Origin: Microbacterium sp. SORGH_AS_1204
Lineage (GTDB): Bacteria; Actinomycetota; Actinomycetes; Actinomycetales; Microbacteriaceae
Assembly (NCBI RefSeq): GCF_030818935.1
Contig: NZ_JAUTBD010000001.1
Location: 3,596,001 to 3,660,000 of the forward strand
Length of the DNA stretch: 64,000 nucleotides
Reading direction: 5' to 3'
The position numbers were made by a program, and so were the translations under genes. The notes under the pieces were generated by a model that was given only the letters and a program-made list of their open reading frames with translations, was not told where the DNA came from and made no database searches. Each line of letters starts with the position of its first letter. The first letter of the stretch is position 1. Below are positions 27,714 through 37,037 of this stretch, piece after piece.

Positions 27714-27929
27714 TTACTCCGTCTCCCGCTCGGCAAGCAGGATCTGCAGTCCGAGCACGTCAGCGATCTTCGTCAAATTCGCAGTCGACACGTCATCGCC
27801 GCGCTCGACACGTGCGACTGTGGGTCGGGAGACTCCGGCCTTCTCGGCCAGTATCTCCTGACTCCATTCCCGCTTTTTACGCGCCTCCCGAATGACGTCG
27901 CCGAACGAGGGCGGGGGCACGCCCGTCAC
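27714..27929 (-). CDS. Small XRE-family helix-turn-helix regulator
   Basis: A 71-residue protein consisting almost only of a Cro/cI-type DNA-binding domain: FGDVIREARKKREWSQEILA, EKAGVSRPTVARVERGDDV and TANLTKIADVLGLQILL. Its start overlaps the hsdR stop by four bases (ATGA), so it is translated with the restriction subunit. Small HTH proteins act as controllers in many type II systems; one coupled to the end of a type I operon is less usual. It may repress the hsd promoter or be a HipB-like relic. The palindrome at 34270 is a candidate site. Confidence 0.75.
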   Translation of the reverse strand: MTGVPPPSFGDVIREARKKREWSQEILAEKAGVSRPTVARVERGDDVSTANLTKIADVLGLQILLAERETE

Positions 27930-30900
27930 GACACAACCTCGCTGGCGTCATTCCGGTACTGCGAATGGAGCGCGTCGGCGGCGATCGCGGCGATGTCGTT
28001 CAGGAACGACGGATCTGCCATGTACGTCTGAATCTCTTGTGCCTCGCGCACGGCCTTGAACATCGCCAGACCGACGGCATTCTGAAAGCTCTCCGACGCC
28101 TTCATCTGCGCCGCGGAGTTGTTCTGCGCCATCGCAACGGCGTCATCGTCGGCATCGAGGAAGCCCCAGAACGTCGTGATGAAGCCGGCGACGCTGTCCT
28201 TGCCGACGTCGACGCCCTTCGTGGAGAACAGCTCGTTGACCGCGTCAATCGCTTCGTCGAGCGGACCGCGCTTAGGAGCTGCGGCGCCGCCGCCGTGCTC
28301 ACCGTCGAACTGCGGGAGCTCAATGCCGTCACTGCTGCCCTCACTAAGGGAGTAGTCCACAGCAATCGCGGCAGGAACAAGCTTCACCCCCGAGAGCTGA
28401 ACCCCATCGAGGTAGCTGAGGTCGACCTGGATGCCGTCCGTGTGCAGACGGCGTGCGAGCAGCGTCGTCAGCACTGCGCGCTTGGCAAGCATTGGGTCGT
28501 CGTAGTCCACAATCTGGCTGAGAAACTGCCAGGCGTTGCGGTAACTGATGACATCGGAGCGGAAGCTCTCGATCTGCTCGTGCGCCGCTTTGTCCTTCGC
28601 GAGCTTCGCCTGCTTCCACTCGCCCTGCCACTTCGCGACGATCGGTGAGACGGCCTTCGAGATCTGCTCACTGCCCAGGTTCTCGATGTATGCCCTCGCC
28701 GCAGCCTCCAACCCGCTCTCGGTGTAGAAGCCGGCGGTGTCTAGGCGCTCTGCGAGCGTATGCAGCGCGTTCGGATCGACCTCACCCTTCACGTGCGCGT
28801 CTTCGTAGTAGAGCCGGAAGTCCTTTTGTATGTCCTCCGGCGAATTCATGAAGTCCACGACCATCGGCGCGGTCTTGCCCGGGTACATGCGGTTGAGGCG
28901 CGACAGCGTCTGCACGGTGGTGATGTTCGACAGTTTCTTGTCGACGTACATCGCCATGAGCCTCGGCTCATCGAACCCGGTCTGGAACTTATTCGCGACG
29001 ATGAGCACCTTATAGATGCCTTCCTCGCGGAACGCGCGCGCGACATCGCCGGTGCCGTTGAGCGCAACCTCGGTGACCGTATCGCCGGCATCGTTCTTGA
29101 GCGAGCCGGAGTAGGCGACGAGTGTGTCCATGTCGTGGTACCCGCGCTCAGCGATGTATTCGTTCATCTTCTTCGACCAGGTGTAGGCCTCCATGCGGGT
29201 GCCGGTCACGACCATGGCCTTCGCCTCGCCGTCCAGCAGGTGCATGACGTTGCGACGGAAGTGCTCAACGACCACACGCACCTTCTGCGCGACGGCGGTC
29301 GGGTGCAGGCGGGCATACTTGACGATGTTCGTCACCGCCTCGCCCGTATTCACCTCTAGGTCGTGAGCTTCGCCGAGCGAATTTTTGACCCTCAGGAACA
29401 TGTCGTAGGTCGAGTAATTCTGCAGCACGTCGAGGATGAAGCCCTCTTCGATCGCTTGAGCCATCGTGTACGTGTCGAAGGCCTCCCAGCGATCCGTGTC
29501 GGGATTCTGCGTGCCGAACAGGCGCAGGGTCTTCGACTTCGGCGTCGCGGTCAGCGCGATGAACGTGATGTTCTCCGCGTTCGCGACCGCGCTGTTATTT
29601 GCACGTAGCAGATCCTCGGCCGAGAGCTCGGCGTCGATGTCGTCCTCGTCGAAGTCCACTCCGACGGTATCGGCGAGAAGCTCCTTGAGCTTGCGCGCGC
29701 TCTCACCGGTCTGCGACGAGTGCGCCTCGTCGGCAACGACCGCCCAGCGACGGCCACGCAGGTCTTGAGTGTTCTCGATGAGCTTCATAACCTCAGGGAA
29801 GGTCTGCAGAGTGCAGGTGATGATGTGGTCGCCTTCGATGAGCGCCTTCTTCAGCTGCGGAGACTTCGCACCGGACTTCTCGCCCACCGATACCACGAGC
29901 CCCTTCGAAGACTGCACGAGATTCATGTCGTCGCGGATGTTCTCGTCCAGCACCGTGCGGTCGGTGACGACGATCACCGAGTCAAACGTCGAGGTGCTGT
30001 CCGGGCCCATGTGCCGGATTAGACGGTGGCTGAGCCACGCGATCGTCTTCGTCTTTCCGGAGCCCGCCGAGTGCCAGAGGAGATACTTCCCACCCGTGCC
30101 GCGCTGCTCGACGTCCGTGACGACACGCTCAACCGCGCGGAGCTGGTGAAAGCGCGGGAAGACGAGACGGCCGTCCTTCTTACCGGACTTGTTCGGCTCG
30201 AACAGCGCAAAGTCCTTCAGTATCCGCAGGAACGTCGGGCGCGCGAGGATCTCTCGCCACAGGTAGTTGGTCGGTGAGCCCGTGTCTGAGACAGGGTTGC
30301 CCTCGTGACCGTTGTTGCCCTGGTTGAAGGGCAAGAACACGGTGTCACTACCGGCGAGCTTCGTCGTCATGAACACGAGGTCGTTCGACACGGCGAAGTG
30401 CACGAGCGCACGGCCGGGTGCGAGGAGTGGACGGTTCTTGTTCGGCACGCGGTCCTGCTGGTACTGCCGGATCGCGTGCTGCACCGTCTGCGTGTTGTCG
30501 GTCTTCAGCTCCATGGTCACGAGCGGAATGCCGTTCGCCGTCAGCACGACGTCAATCGTCTCGGTCGACGTGGTGTCGAAACGCACCTGGCGCAGGATGC
30601 GGAGCGTCACGGCGTCGGACTGCCCAACGACCTCGGTGAGGTTCGGGTTCGCCGGCGGGAACACGACTAGGGGTCCGAATGTCGCCGACGGCCGCCCGAC
30701 CTGCGCGTAGGAGAAACCCTTGCGGAGCACGCCGAGCAGGCCGCCCACCGGGTGCCCGGTGATGGGATCCATGCGCGTCTGCTTTGCCAGCTCCTTCGTG
30801 ATATGTGTGAGGAGCTTCATCTCGGCGGCGTCACGCTGTCCGTTCACGAGATCGGCGGGCACCGCCTTCTCGTACTCGTCGGGGTACTGCGTCTCGAGCC

Positions 30901-31051
30901 ACGGGAGCACGTCGCGCGGAACCATGGCGAGACCCACGTCCCAGCCGGCGGTGCCGGTGTTGCCATAGTCCTCGTATATCCATCCGCGTTCGGACAGCTC
31001 CGCGCAGAGGTCCTGCTCGAGGGCGAGTTCCATCAGCTGCGCATCGCTCAT
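27926..31051 (-). CDS. hsdR: Type I restriction endonuclease subunit R
   Basis: The 1041-residue protein has the N-terminal nuclease motif with Asp167 (TIDVVLTANG) and Glu181-x-Lys183 (VTMELKTDN). The translocase follows: Walker A HSAGSGKTKT at about 327-336, DEAH at about 441 (VVADEAHSSQTGES), LTATPK and the second RecA lobe with VIVANKFQTGFDEP and TVQTLSRLNR. The C-terminal helical domain binds HsdM. It pulls DNA through and cuts at a distance when the target is unmethylated. The start overlaps the hsdS stop. Length and all key residues look intact, so the system is probably active. Confidence 0.94.
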   Translation of the reverse strand: MSDAQLMELALEQDLCAELSERGWIYEDYGNTGTAGWDVGLAMVPRDVLPWLETQYPDEYEKAVPADLVNGQRDAAEMKLLTHITKELAKQTRMDPITGHPVGGLLGVLRKGFSYAQVGRPSATFGPLVVFPPANPNLTEVVGQSDAVTLRILRQVRFDTTSTETIDVVLTANGIPLVTMELKTDNTQTVQHAIRQYQQDRVPNKNRPLLAPGRALVHFAVSNDLVFMTTKLAGSDTVFLPFNQGNNGHEGNPVSDTGSPTNYLWREILARPTFLRILKDFALFEPNKSGKKDGRLVFPRFHQLRAVERVVTDVEQRGTGGKYLLWHSAGSGKTKTIAWLSHRLIRHMGPDSTSTFDSVIVVTDRTVLDENIRDDMNLVQSSKGLVVSVGEKSGAKSPQLKKALIEGDHIITCTLQTFPEVMKLIENTQDLRGRRWAVVADEAHSSQTGESARKLKELLADTVGVDFDEDDIDAELSAEDLLRANNSAVANAENITFIALTATPKSKTLRLFGTQNPDTDRWEAFDTYTMAQAIEEGFILDVLQNYSTYDMFLRVKNSLGEAHDLEVNTGEAVTNIVKYARLHPTAVAQKVRVVVEHFRRNVMHLLDGEAKAMVVTGTRMEAYTWSKKMNEYIAERGYHDMDTLVAYSGSLKNDAGDTVTEVALNGTGDVARAFREEGIYKVLIVANKFQTGFDEPRLMAMYVDKKLSNITTVQTLSRLNRMYPGKTAPMVVDFMNSPEDIQKDFRLYYEDAHVKGEVDPNALHTLAERLDTAGFYTESGLEAAARAYIENLGSEQISKAVSPIVAKWQGEWKQAKLAKDKAAHEQIESFRSDVISYRNAWQFLSQIVDYDDPMLAKRAVLTTLLARRLHTDGIQVDLSYLDGVQLSGVKLVPAAIAVDYSLSEGSSDGIELPQFDGEHGGGAAAPKRGPLDEAIDAVNELFSTKGVDVGKDSVAGFITTFWGFLDADDDAVAMAQNNSAAQMKASESFQNAVGLAMFKAVREAQEIQTYMADPSFLNDIAAIAADALHSQYRNDASEVVS

Positions 31052-32256
31052 GAGCGCAGTTGCTTCTTTCCGGTAACAACGTCTGTGATGAGTGCCGAAC
31101 GGCGCTCAAGGAGGAGAGATTTCAACTCAGCGGTCTTCGCTAGCATCTGGTCGATCTTGCCGGTGACCTCGTCGAGGTGATCGGCGATGCGGGCTTGTTC
31201 ATGGGGGGACGATAAGGGGATACGGAAGTTTCGCACCTGATCCTCACTGATGTGTGGAACGCTAATTCCCGTGAACTTAGGGGTCGCGTATTCCTTGAAT
31301 GATTGTGCACGCAGAGCATAGTAAACATAGCGCGCGTTACCCATGCCTTCGCGCACACGAATGCGGAGAACGCGTTGCACCAGGAGAGAGTGCGGAGCGT
31401 CCGCAGGTACTTGAACCACGCGAGTGCCTCCACTCACGAAAGGCCTGTCCATACCAAGCACGATGTCAGTTGGTCCGACGTAGTACTCGCTCAAGTCCGG
31501 AACGTTCCTGCTCCTCCAATACACTGTTTCTGACCAATCGAGCCCAAATGGCTTCACGTTGACGCCTCGGAGAAGCGGAATATCCGAGTCGTCGTTGCTG
31601 AATTGTCCGCTCGGAAAGGCGTATCCAGGGAGGCAATCAATTATGTGCCCAAGAGCACCTCGACGCCCGTCCGCAAAGATCGCGACTTCGATTGCCACGG
31701 CGCGCCGCGCCTCGAGTGTCTCCGACAGCTCGTTCATCTTCGCCAGCATCGCGTCGATCTCACCGGTCTCGCGGTCAAGGTAGTCGGCGATCCGCCTCTG
31801 CATTTCCCGAGGCGCATCGAGTAATTTATGCTCTTGTACGAACCGAGCGGTGATGCGACGGAGGTTTCCGACGCCCTGTAGGGAATGAGCACCCTCGTCG
31901 AGGAACGGCGCACTCTGCAACGAGTAAGTCACGAAGCGAGGGTCCACCCCCGGCTGCGCGCGGACAATATGTACCTCGGTCGACGCAACACCGAGATCTG
32001 TTGGAATCTGCGCGATGATCGACCGCCCGGCCTCAAACGTTGGAGTGATCTTGGGGACAAGAACATCGCCTCGACGGAATGTGGTGTAGCTCAACTTCTT
32101 TGACCAGCTGATTGAACGAGAGTAATCAGCACGCCCGCCAGGCCAGATCGTCTCGAGGGGCATGAAACCAACGGATTCACCCTCGTCGAGATCCTGGAAC
32201 TCGGGTGTCGCTGGATTTACTTCAGCGAGCTTCCACAGGGGTGCGTAATTCGTCAT
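31048..32256 (-). CDS. hsdS: Type I restriction-modification specificity subunit S
   Basis: The ATG at 32256 overlaps the hsdM stop and gives 402 residues. Two target-recognition domains (about 1-150 and 195-350) are each followed by a matching helical repeat: RRIADYLDRETGEIDAMLAK near 155 and ARIADHLDEVTGKIDQMLAK near 360. This two-fold pattern sets the spacing of a bipartite target. It joins two HsdM and, for cutting, two HsdR. The recognition sequence cannot be deduced. GC content is clearly below that of the surrounding chromosome. Confidence 0.92.
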   Translation of the reverse strand: MTNYAPLWKLAEVNPATPEFQDLDEGESVGFMPLETIWPGGRADYSRSISWSKKLSYTTFRRGDVLVPKITPTFEAGRSIIAQIPTDLGVASTEVHIVRAQPGVDPRFVTYSLQSAPFLDEGAHSLQGVGNLRRITARFVQEHKLLDAPREMQRRIADYLDRETGEIDAMLAKMNELSETLEARRAVAIEVAIFADGRRGALGHIIDCLPGYAFPSGQFSNDDSDIPLLRGVNVKPFGLDWSETVYWRSRNVPDLSEYYVGPTDIVLGMDRPFVSGGTRVVQVPADAPHSLLVQRVLRIRVREGMGNARYVYYALRAQSFKEYATPKFTGISVPHISEDQVRNFRIPLSSPHEQARIADHLDEVTGKIDQMLAKTAELKSLLLERRSALITDVVTGKKQLRS

Positions 32257-34202
32257 TCGTGACTCACCGCCTCGAACATCTCCGCCAGCTCGCCCATGAC
32301 ACGCTTCACGTCGGCATCGATCTTGGTGAGGTCGCGCGGCTCTTCGGGCACGTAGAATCGGCGCGTAAAGGCAATCTCGTTGCCGGCCTTCGCGGCGGCT
32401 TCGTCCCACTGCGCGTCGGGAGCGAACGGCAAAACCTCACGCTGCATGTGCTCGTCGAGGTCTTCACTGAGCGGCACGCGCTCGGTGATCTTCCATCCGT
32501 CCGCAATGACCGGGTTGCCCTTGCGATCAACGGCAACGGGTGCGTTCTCATCCTCGACACCGACGGCCTTCATGACGGCGTCAATCTGCGTGACCGGCAC
32601 CTTGAGGCCGTTCGCCGTCGCGACCTTCGGCCACGCGGTGGCGAGTCCGTTCCACGGTGACTCGTTGAGCGAGCGCAGCGCATCGGCGTGCGCAGCGGTG
32701 AAGTCCTTGCGCTCGAGGAGCGCCTCGATCGCATCATCGCTCACGACAGTCGCGAGCCGAGCCTGCTTGTAGACGGGGACGTCGATGAATTGGAAGTCCG
32801 TAGACCGCAGCACCTTCGAGGTCTTCGGATCCGCGTGATCAAAGTCACGGTACGCGCGAAGGAGCGCGGCGCGCTTGGGGTCGGAGACGTAGCGTCGCTT
32901 GTCGCCCATGGGCTTACGCATCGGGTCCCACAGGTCCGACCCGTCGATGAGCTGAATCATGCCGGCGCGGTGCTCGACTTTGTTTGTGTCGAGGATCCAG
33001 ATGTAGGTCGCGATGCCGGTGCCATAGAACATCTGCGTCGGCAGAGCAATGATCGCGTCGACGAGGTCTTCGTCGAATAGCCACTGGCGGATCGCGTTCG
33101 CGCCCTTATCGCTCGTGAACAGCGGAGACGCGTTGGAGACCACCGCGGCACGACCACCGTGGCCCTGTTTGCCGGCGGGCGTGAGCTTCGATGCGCAGTG
33201 CGCAAGGAACAGCATCTGACCGTCAGACTTCGGCGGCAGGCCATGGCTGAACCGGGAGCCGTCGATCTTTGCCTGCTTGCGCACCTCGGTTTCTTGCACA
33301 CCCCAGTCCGAGCCGAACGGCGGGTTAGACAGCACGTAGTCGAAGGTCTGCCCCTCGTACTCGTCGCGGATGAGCGTGTCGCCCATCCGAATCGCGTCCG
33401 GCCGGCCGCCCTGGATCAGCAGGTCCGCCTTACCAAGTGCGTAGGCGGAGGGCATCAGTTCCTGACCGAACAGTGTGACCTTGATGTCGGGGTTTAGGGC
33501 CTTAAGCGAGTCCTGCCCGACGAGCAGCATGCCGCCGGACCCAGCGGTCGGGTCATAGATCGAACGCAGCGTGCTTTCACCGACTAGGGAGTCTTCGTCG
33601 GCCGCGAAGAGCACGTCGACCATGAGCTTGATCGCGTCACGGGGTGTGTAGAACGCACCCGCGCCCTTACCCTTCTTGTCGAACGCGCGGTACATCACGT
33701 CCTCGAAGATGTCGCCCATCGCGGTGTTAGAGACCTGGTCGGGGCCTAGCGGCAGCGTGGAAAAGTGCTTCACCACCGCGTGCAGACGATTGGCTGAGGC
33801 GAGCTTGGTCACCAGCTTCGGGAACTCGAAGGCGTTCCAGATGTCAGCGATGTTGTTCGAGAAGCCGGCGACGTAACTCGTCAGCGACTTGTCGACGTTG
33901 TCGTCGACCGACGCGATGGTCGCGAGGTCCAGCTCGGAGACGTTGAAAAAGCTCAGCTTGAAGCAATCGCGGACCGCGATGTCGATCAGGTGCGGCGGCA
34001 TCTCACCGAGGCTGCGCACATACTCGATCACGTCCCTCTTCGTGCTCGCGAGCAGGCACTCGAGGCGACGCAGCACGGTGAAGGGGAGGATGTAGTCGCC
34101 ATACTCCTGAGGCTCGACGACATTACGGAGAAACTTGTCCGCAGTGTCCCACACGATGCGGGCAGTCGCCGATGGAGATGCGGGTGAGGCCGGGTCTGTC
34201 AT
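32253..34202 (-). CDS. hsdM: Type I restriction-modification methyltransferase subunit M
   Basis: A 649-residue N6-adenine methyltransferase. The N-terminal HsdM helical domain (DTADKFLRNVVEPQEYGDYI) occupies about 15-155. The SAM-binding motif DPTAGSGGM is at about 217-225 and the catalytic NPPFG at 293-297. The C-terminal part that binds HsdS follows. The length is longer than the roughly 500 residues of classical HsdM but normal for a large subgroup. First gene of the hsdM-hsdS-hsdR-xre operon; every junction is a four-base overlap, so translation is coupled and the subunit ratio fixed. Confidence 0.94.
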   Translation of the reverse strand: MTDPASPASPSATARIVWDTADKFLRNVVEPQEYGDYILPFTVLRRLECLLASTKRDVIEYVRSLGEMPPHLIDIAVRDCFKLSFFNVSELDLATIASVDDNVDKSLTSYVAGFSNNIADIWNAFEFPKLVTKLASANRLHAVVKHFSTLPLGPDQVSNTAMGDIFEDVMYRAFDKKGKGAGAFYTPRDAIKLMVDVLFAADEDSLVGESTLRSIYDPTAGSGGMLLVGQDSLKALNPDIKVTLFGQELMPSAYALGKADLLIQGGRPDAIRMGDTLIRDEYEGQTFDYVLSNPPFGSDWGVQETEVRKQAKIDGSRFSHGLPPKSDGQMLFLAHCASKLTPAGKQGHGGRAAVVSNASPLFTSDKGANAIRQWLFDEDLVDAIIALPTQMFYGTGIATYIWILDTNKVEHRAGMIQLIDGSDLWDPMRKPMGDKRRYVSDPKRAALLRAYRDFDHADPKTSKVLRSTDFQFIDVPVYKQARLATVVSDDAIEALLERKDFTAAHADALRSLNESPWNGLATAWPKVATANGLKVPVTQIDAVMKAVGVEDENAPVAVDRKGNPVIADGWKITERVPLSEDLDEHMQREVLPFAPDAQWDEAAAKAGNEIAFTRRFYVPEEPRDLTKIDADVKRVMGELAEMFEAVSHE

Positions 34203-34269
34203 GGGACTCGTCTTTCGATGGAGCGCTGCAGAACGTATCAGAAAAGTTACGCACTCAATGTATCAAATA

Positions 34270-34283
34270 CGTCACATGTGACG
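34270..34283. promoter_or_regulatory. 14-bp palindrome upstream of hsdM
   Basis: CGTCACATGTGACG is a perfect palindrome 68 bases upstream of the hsdM start. Two GTATCA direct repeats (about 34232 and 34259) and an A/T-rich stretch lie between it and the gene, as expected of a promoter. The XRE regulator encoded at the other end of the operon is the obvious candidate to bind it. Confidence 0.4.
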
Positions 34284-34874
34284 ATGGGCATCGCGCGAGC
34301 ACACGCGATGCCCTTGAGTCAGATTTCGCTCGGAGGCATCGCTGACTACGCGTGTCCTGCGTCAGGGAGAAGATCGATCACCGTCGAGGTAATACTTTTC
34401 CACTTGTTCGAGATCGTTCTACTTCTCGTTCAACAGCATCAGACCGACTTCCCTCATCAGCTTCCAGCAATGCTGACCCAGGACCCTGAATACGCAGCTT
34501 TTCTATGCAATTGCCGTGTGCCACACTTGTGAAGTCCTAACGGGCCGCTCTAAGTTCACGCGCACTAGAGCTTGCGGTATCGCAAAGTGCGCGGTACCCA
34601 CCGGGGGCGGCATCGTATCTTCGTTGCCAGGAGCGGTCGAGAAATTGATGGACATGCGAGAGGCCCGCGCCGTGTTACGGCCCCGCAAGAGTCAGGGTAC
34701 AGATCGGTCGGAAATTTATCCGCACCTCCGCGTCGCTCGAATGGCGACCTGGATGTAGGCGCTGAGTGGCCATTTCATGGACAGTGGCAAAACTTGGTTT
34801 ATTGCAGTGGCCTGTGCGATTGGGCCTTTCGCTTTCGGCTGCGTACGCGGAGCTTGCCCCACTAGAGTTTCACA
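34284..34874. other. Low-GC gap without a convincing gene
   Basis: This stretch is visibly lower in GC than its flanks and has only short open frames with no recognisable protein features (for instance 34503-34688 on the minus strand). No tRNA, integrase or clear att repeat is visible. It belongs to the imported segment. Confidence 0.5.
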
Positions 34875-35660
34875 ATGTTATCAACGAGCGCACGGTTGTT
34901 AAGCACCTACGAAATGTCGGGAGATGGGGCACCCGGCTGGCCCGCGAACTGGTCTTCGCTTGTGCCCGACCTCATCGTAGCCACAGTCACCGGCCTTGCC
35001 CTTGGCCTCGCGCTTTGGCTCTTTCAGCGGTCCGTCGAACGACGTAGCCAGCAAGTGCTTGCCACGCGCACGAGCCGCCGACTGGTGCAGCCCCTTCTGC
35101 TGGTTATTCAACGCCCGACATATGTGCCGAACTACCAGGATCTTGGGCTGTTGAGTCGAAAGAACCGTGCCGCGCTCGAGCTGCTCGAGAGATCCGAACT
35201 CGACAGTTGGCACGAGACGCAACCCACGGAACTCACCAATGCACTTGTTACATGTCGCGCCCGGCTTCGAGACTTTGAGCGAGACGCCCAGGACGTTCGC
35301 GACGCCGTAGAGCGTTGGTTTCGACTCCACTCAGCGCCCCCGGGCGTGCGAGAGGTGGTTACCGCGCGGATCCTGGGAGCGGAGCTTCACGAGCTCGAGG
35401 CCGTGGCAGGCGGGAGGAAAAATCTCGCCTCCATCCAGCCCGATGTAGCAGTGGTACTCGGCAGCCGATTGGTCAAACGTCATTTTCGGGCTTACCGAGC
35501 GGCGGAGGGGCGCACTGAGCGAAGCATCGCAGCGTTACTCGACATCCTCATATTGGAGATCAGGCGGCGGAGCACTGGTCGGTCCACAGCAGGGGAAAAT
35601 ACAAGCAGGCGAGATTCAAAGCGCAAGGCCATCATCTCCTTCCTAACTGAGCCGCTTTGA
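34875..35660 (+). CDS. Hypothetical protein with one membrane segment
   Basis: An open frame of 261 residues; an in-frame ATG at 34914 may be the true start. One transmembrane segment lies at about residues 30-52 (DLIVATVTGLALGLALWLFQ), followed by a basic, helix-rich cytoplasmic part of about 200 residues (RARLRDFERDAQDVRDAVER). I recognise no family. It lies divergent from hsdM within the low-GC island, so it may be an accessory or unrelated cargo gene. Confidence 0.5.
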   Translation: MLSTSARLLSTYEMSGDGAPGWPANWSSLVPDLIVATVTGLALGLALWLFQRSVERRSQQVLATRTSRRLVQPLLLVIQRPTYVPNYQDLGLLSRKNRAALELLERSELDSWHETQPTELTNALVTCRARLRDFERDAQDVRDAVERWFRLHSAPPGVREVVTARILGAELHELEAVAGGRKNLASIQPDVAVVLGSRLVKRHFRAYRAAEGRTERSIAALLDILILEIRRRSTGRSTAGENTSRRDSKRKAIISFLTEPL

Positions 35661-35804
35661 TAGATTCATTTGTCGTCGAGCTTGGGGGCGTTGACGGGAA
35701 CTCGGAGCATCGGTGCTTGACCGGCTTACCTTCGGCCGGCCGGGATTCTGACTGGGGTTGGATTCGGTAACTGAATCAGTGCTTATGAGGAACGGCGCGG
35801 CAGC

Positions 35805-36042
35805 GTGCGGCTTGGAAAGATGCTTGTGGTCGGAGTCGCTTCGAGCGCTCTGCCTGACCTGGCGGATGCCGATGCGGTGCTTCGTGAGCAGGGCAAGACA
35901 GGTAAGCGGTAGAGCAAGGAAGAACCCGCCGGTGCCGCTGTCGGCATCGGGGTGCGTTCCCATTCACCGAGTGTCTGCTCTTCTTTGATGACTTATCGCC
36001 CGATTCAACGCCGCTGGCCGAGGTGATCGTCGTTCACTCGAG
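35805..36042 (+). pseudogene. Remnant of a 5'-nucleotidase gene
   Basis: One frame encodes KMLVVGVASSALPDLADADA with VLREQG and then a stop (TAG at about 35910). About 40 bases later another frame continues with GAFPFTECLLFFDDLSPDST and PLAEVIVVHSR. I recognise both pieces, in this order and spacing, as the N-terminal part of the cytosolic 5'-nucleotidase (cN-I-like) family, whose usual text is LVVGVASSALFDL...FPFI.RLL...EV.VLSR. The gene is frameshifted and ends abruptly where the oxidase fragment begins. It contains a GGATGCC motif and so looks native rather than island DNA. Confidence 0.55.
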
Positions 36043-36804
36043 ATTGATCTGCTGCCTCACGCCGACGTGTTCGCCGGGATGCTGCTGTGGGACGCCTCGC
36101 TCACGCCGGCCGTGAGTCGCGCGTGGGCGGAGTGGACGGCATCCCTTCCCGAATCCGTCACGTCGACCCTGCGCGTGCTGCACCTGCCGCCGCTGCCCGA
36201 ACTGCCGCCGTTCCTCTCGGGCCGGTCGGTTGTCGTGGTCGACGGGGCAATCCTCGAATCCGATGCTCGCTCCGACGAGCTGCTGCTGCCGCTGCGCGAG
36301 CTCGCGCCCGAGATCGACACGTTCGGCCGCATCCCGTCGGCCGCTCTCGTGCACGTGCACATGGACCCGCCGCAGCCGACCCCCGCGGTCACCCGCCACC
36401 GGATGCTCCCCTCGCTGCCCGGGGAGGCCGTTGCGGCGTTCGTGGCGGCATCCGAGGATCCGGGGCTCTTCGTCGCCGAGCTGCGCCACCTGGGCGGGGC
36501 GGCCGCACGCCCGGCGGCGGATGCCGGTGCGGTGTCGGCGGTTGCGGGCGACTACATCGTGCACGGGATCGCGGTGCCGCCCGTGCCCGAGGCGGGTCCG
36601 GCGGCGGTCGCCGCGGCCACCGGCCTCGTCGACGCGCTCGAGCCGTGGGCGGGGGAGGGTCTCGCGCTGACGTTCCTCGACGGGGGAGCGGACCGCGCGC
36701 CGGGGTTCGGGGCGTCGATCGAACGCCTGCGCGAGCTCAAGGCCGAGTGGGACCCGCGGAACGTGTTCGCCGCGGCGAATCCGGTGCCTGCGGCGGGTGA
36801 CTGA
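36034..36804 (+). pseudogene. 3' fragment of an FAD-linked oxidase gene
   Basis: The readable frame starts inside the homologous region (LEIDLLPHADVFAGMLLWDA) and ends normally with LKAEWDPRNVFAAANPVPA, the C-terminus typical of berberine-bridge-type FAD-dependent oxidases. Full-length relatives are about 450 residues; here only about 255 remain and the whole FAD-binding N-terminal domain (about 200 residues with the cofactor attachment site) is absent. The substrate-domain fragment alone should not bind FAD. The break coincides with the end of the 5'-nucleotidase remnant, so a deletion or replacement joined the two. Confidence 0.7.
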
Positions 36805-36813
36805 GGGATGCCA

Positions 36814-36839
36814 CGGGGCGGGGACTCTTCCCCGCCCCG
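36814..36839 (+). terminator. Terminator after the oxidase fragment
   Basis: CGGGGCGGGGA and TCCCCGCCCCG form an 11-bp perfect stem with a 4-base loop, followed by CTCATTT. It starts nine bases after the stop. Confidence 0.75.
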
Positions 36840-37037
36840 CTCATTTGGCCCGGCGTTAAGACCCTGGCGCAGCCCGACGCGCTTCCTCCGACCCGAAGCG
36901 TGGTGTCGGGAGAAGTATCGTCGGGCCGGAATTCGCGGCATCGATGCGCCGCTCTGACGGTGCCCCGCCCCGGACTCCGCACCTCACGTTCCCTGGGAGT
37001 GAGCGAAGGGGCCTGTCGCGTCACGCGCCCGCGCCAC

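Noticed and set aside
34503..34688. Small minus-strand gene in the island gap
   Set aside because: The frame has no ribosome binding site, family similarity or operon context.
27411..36042. Integrative element with integrase and att sites around the restriction operon
   Set aside because: No integrase, excisionase, tRNA gene or matching direct repeats at the edges could be found by eye.
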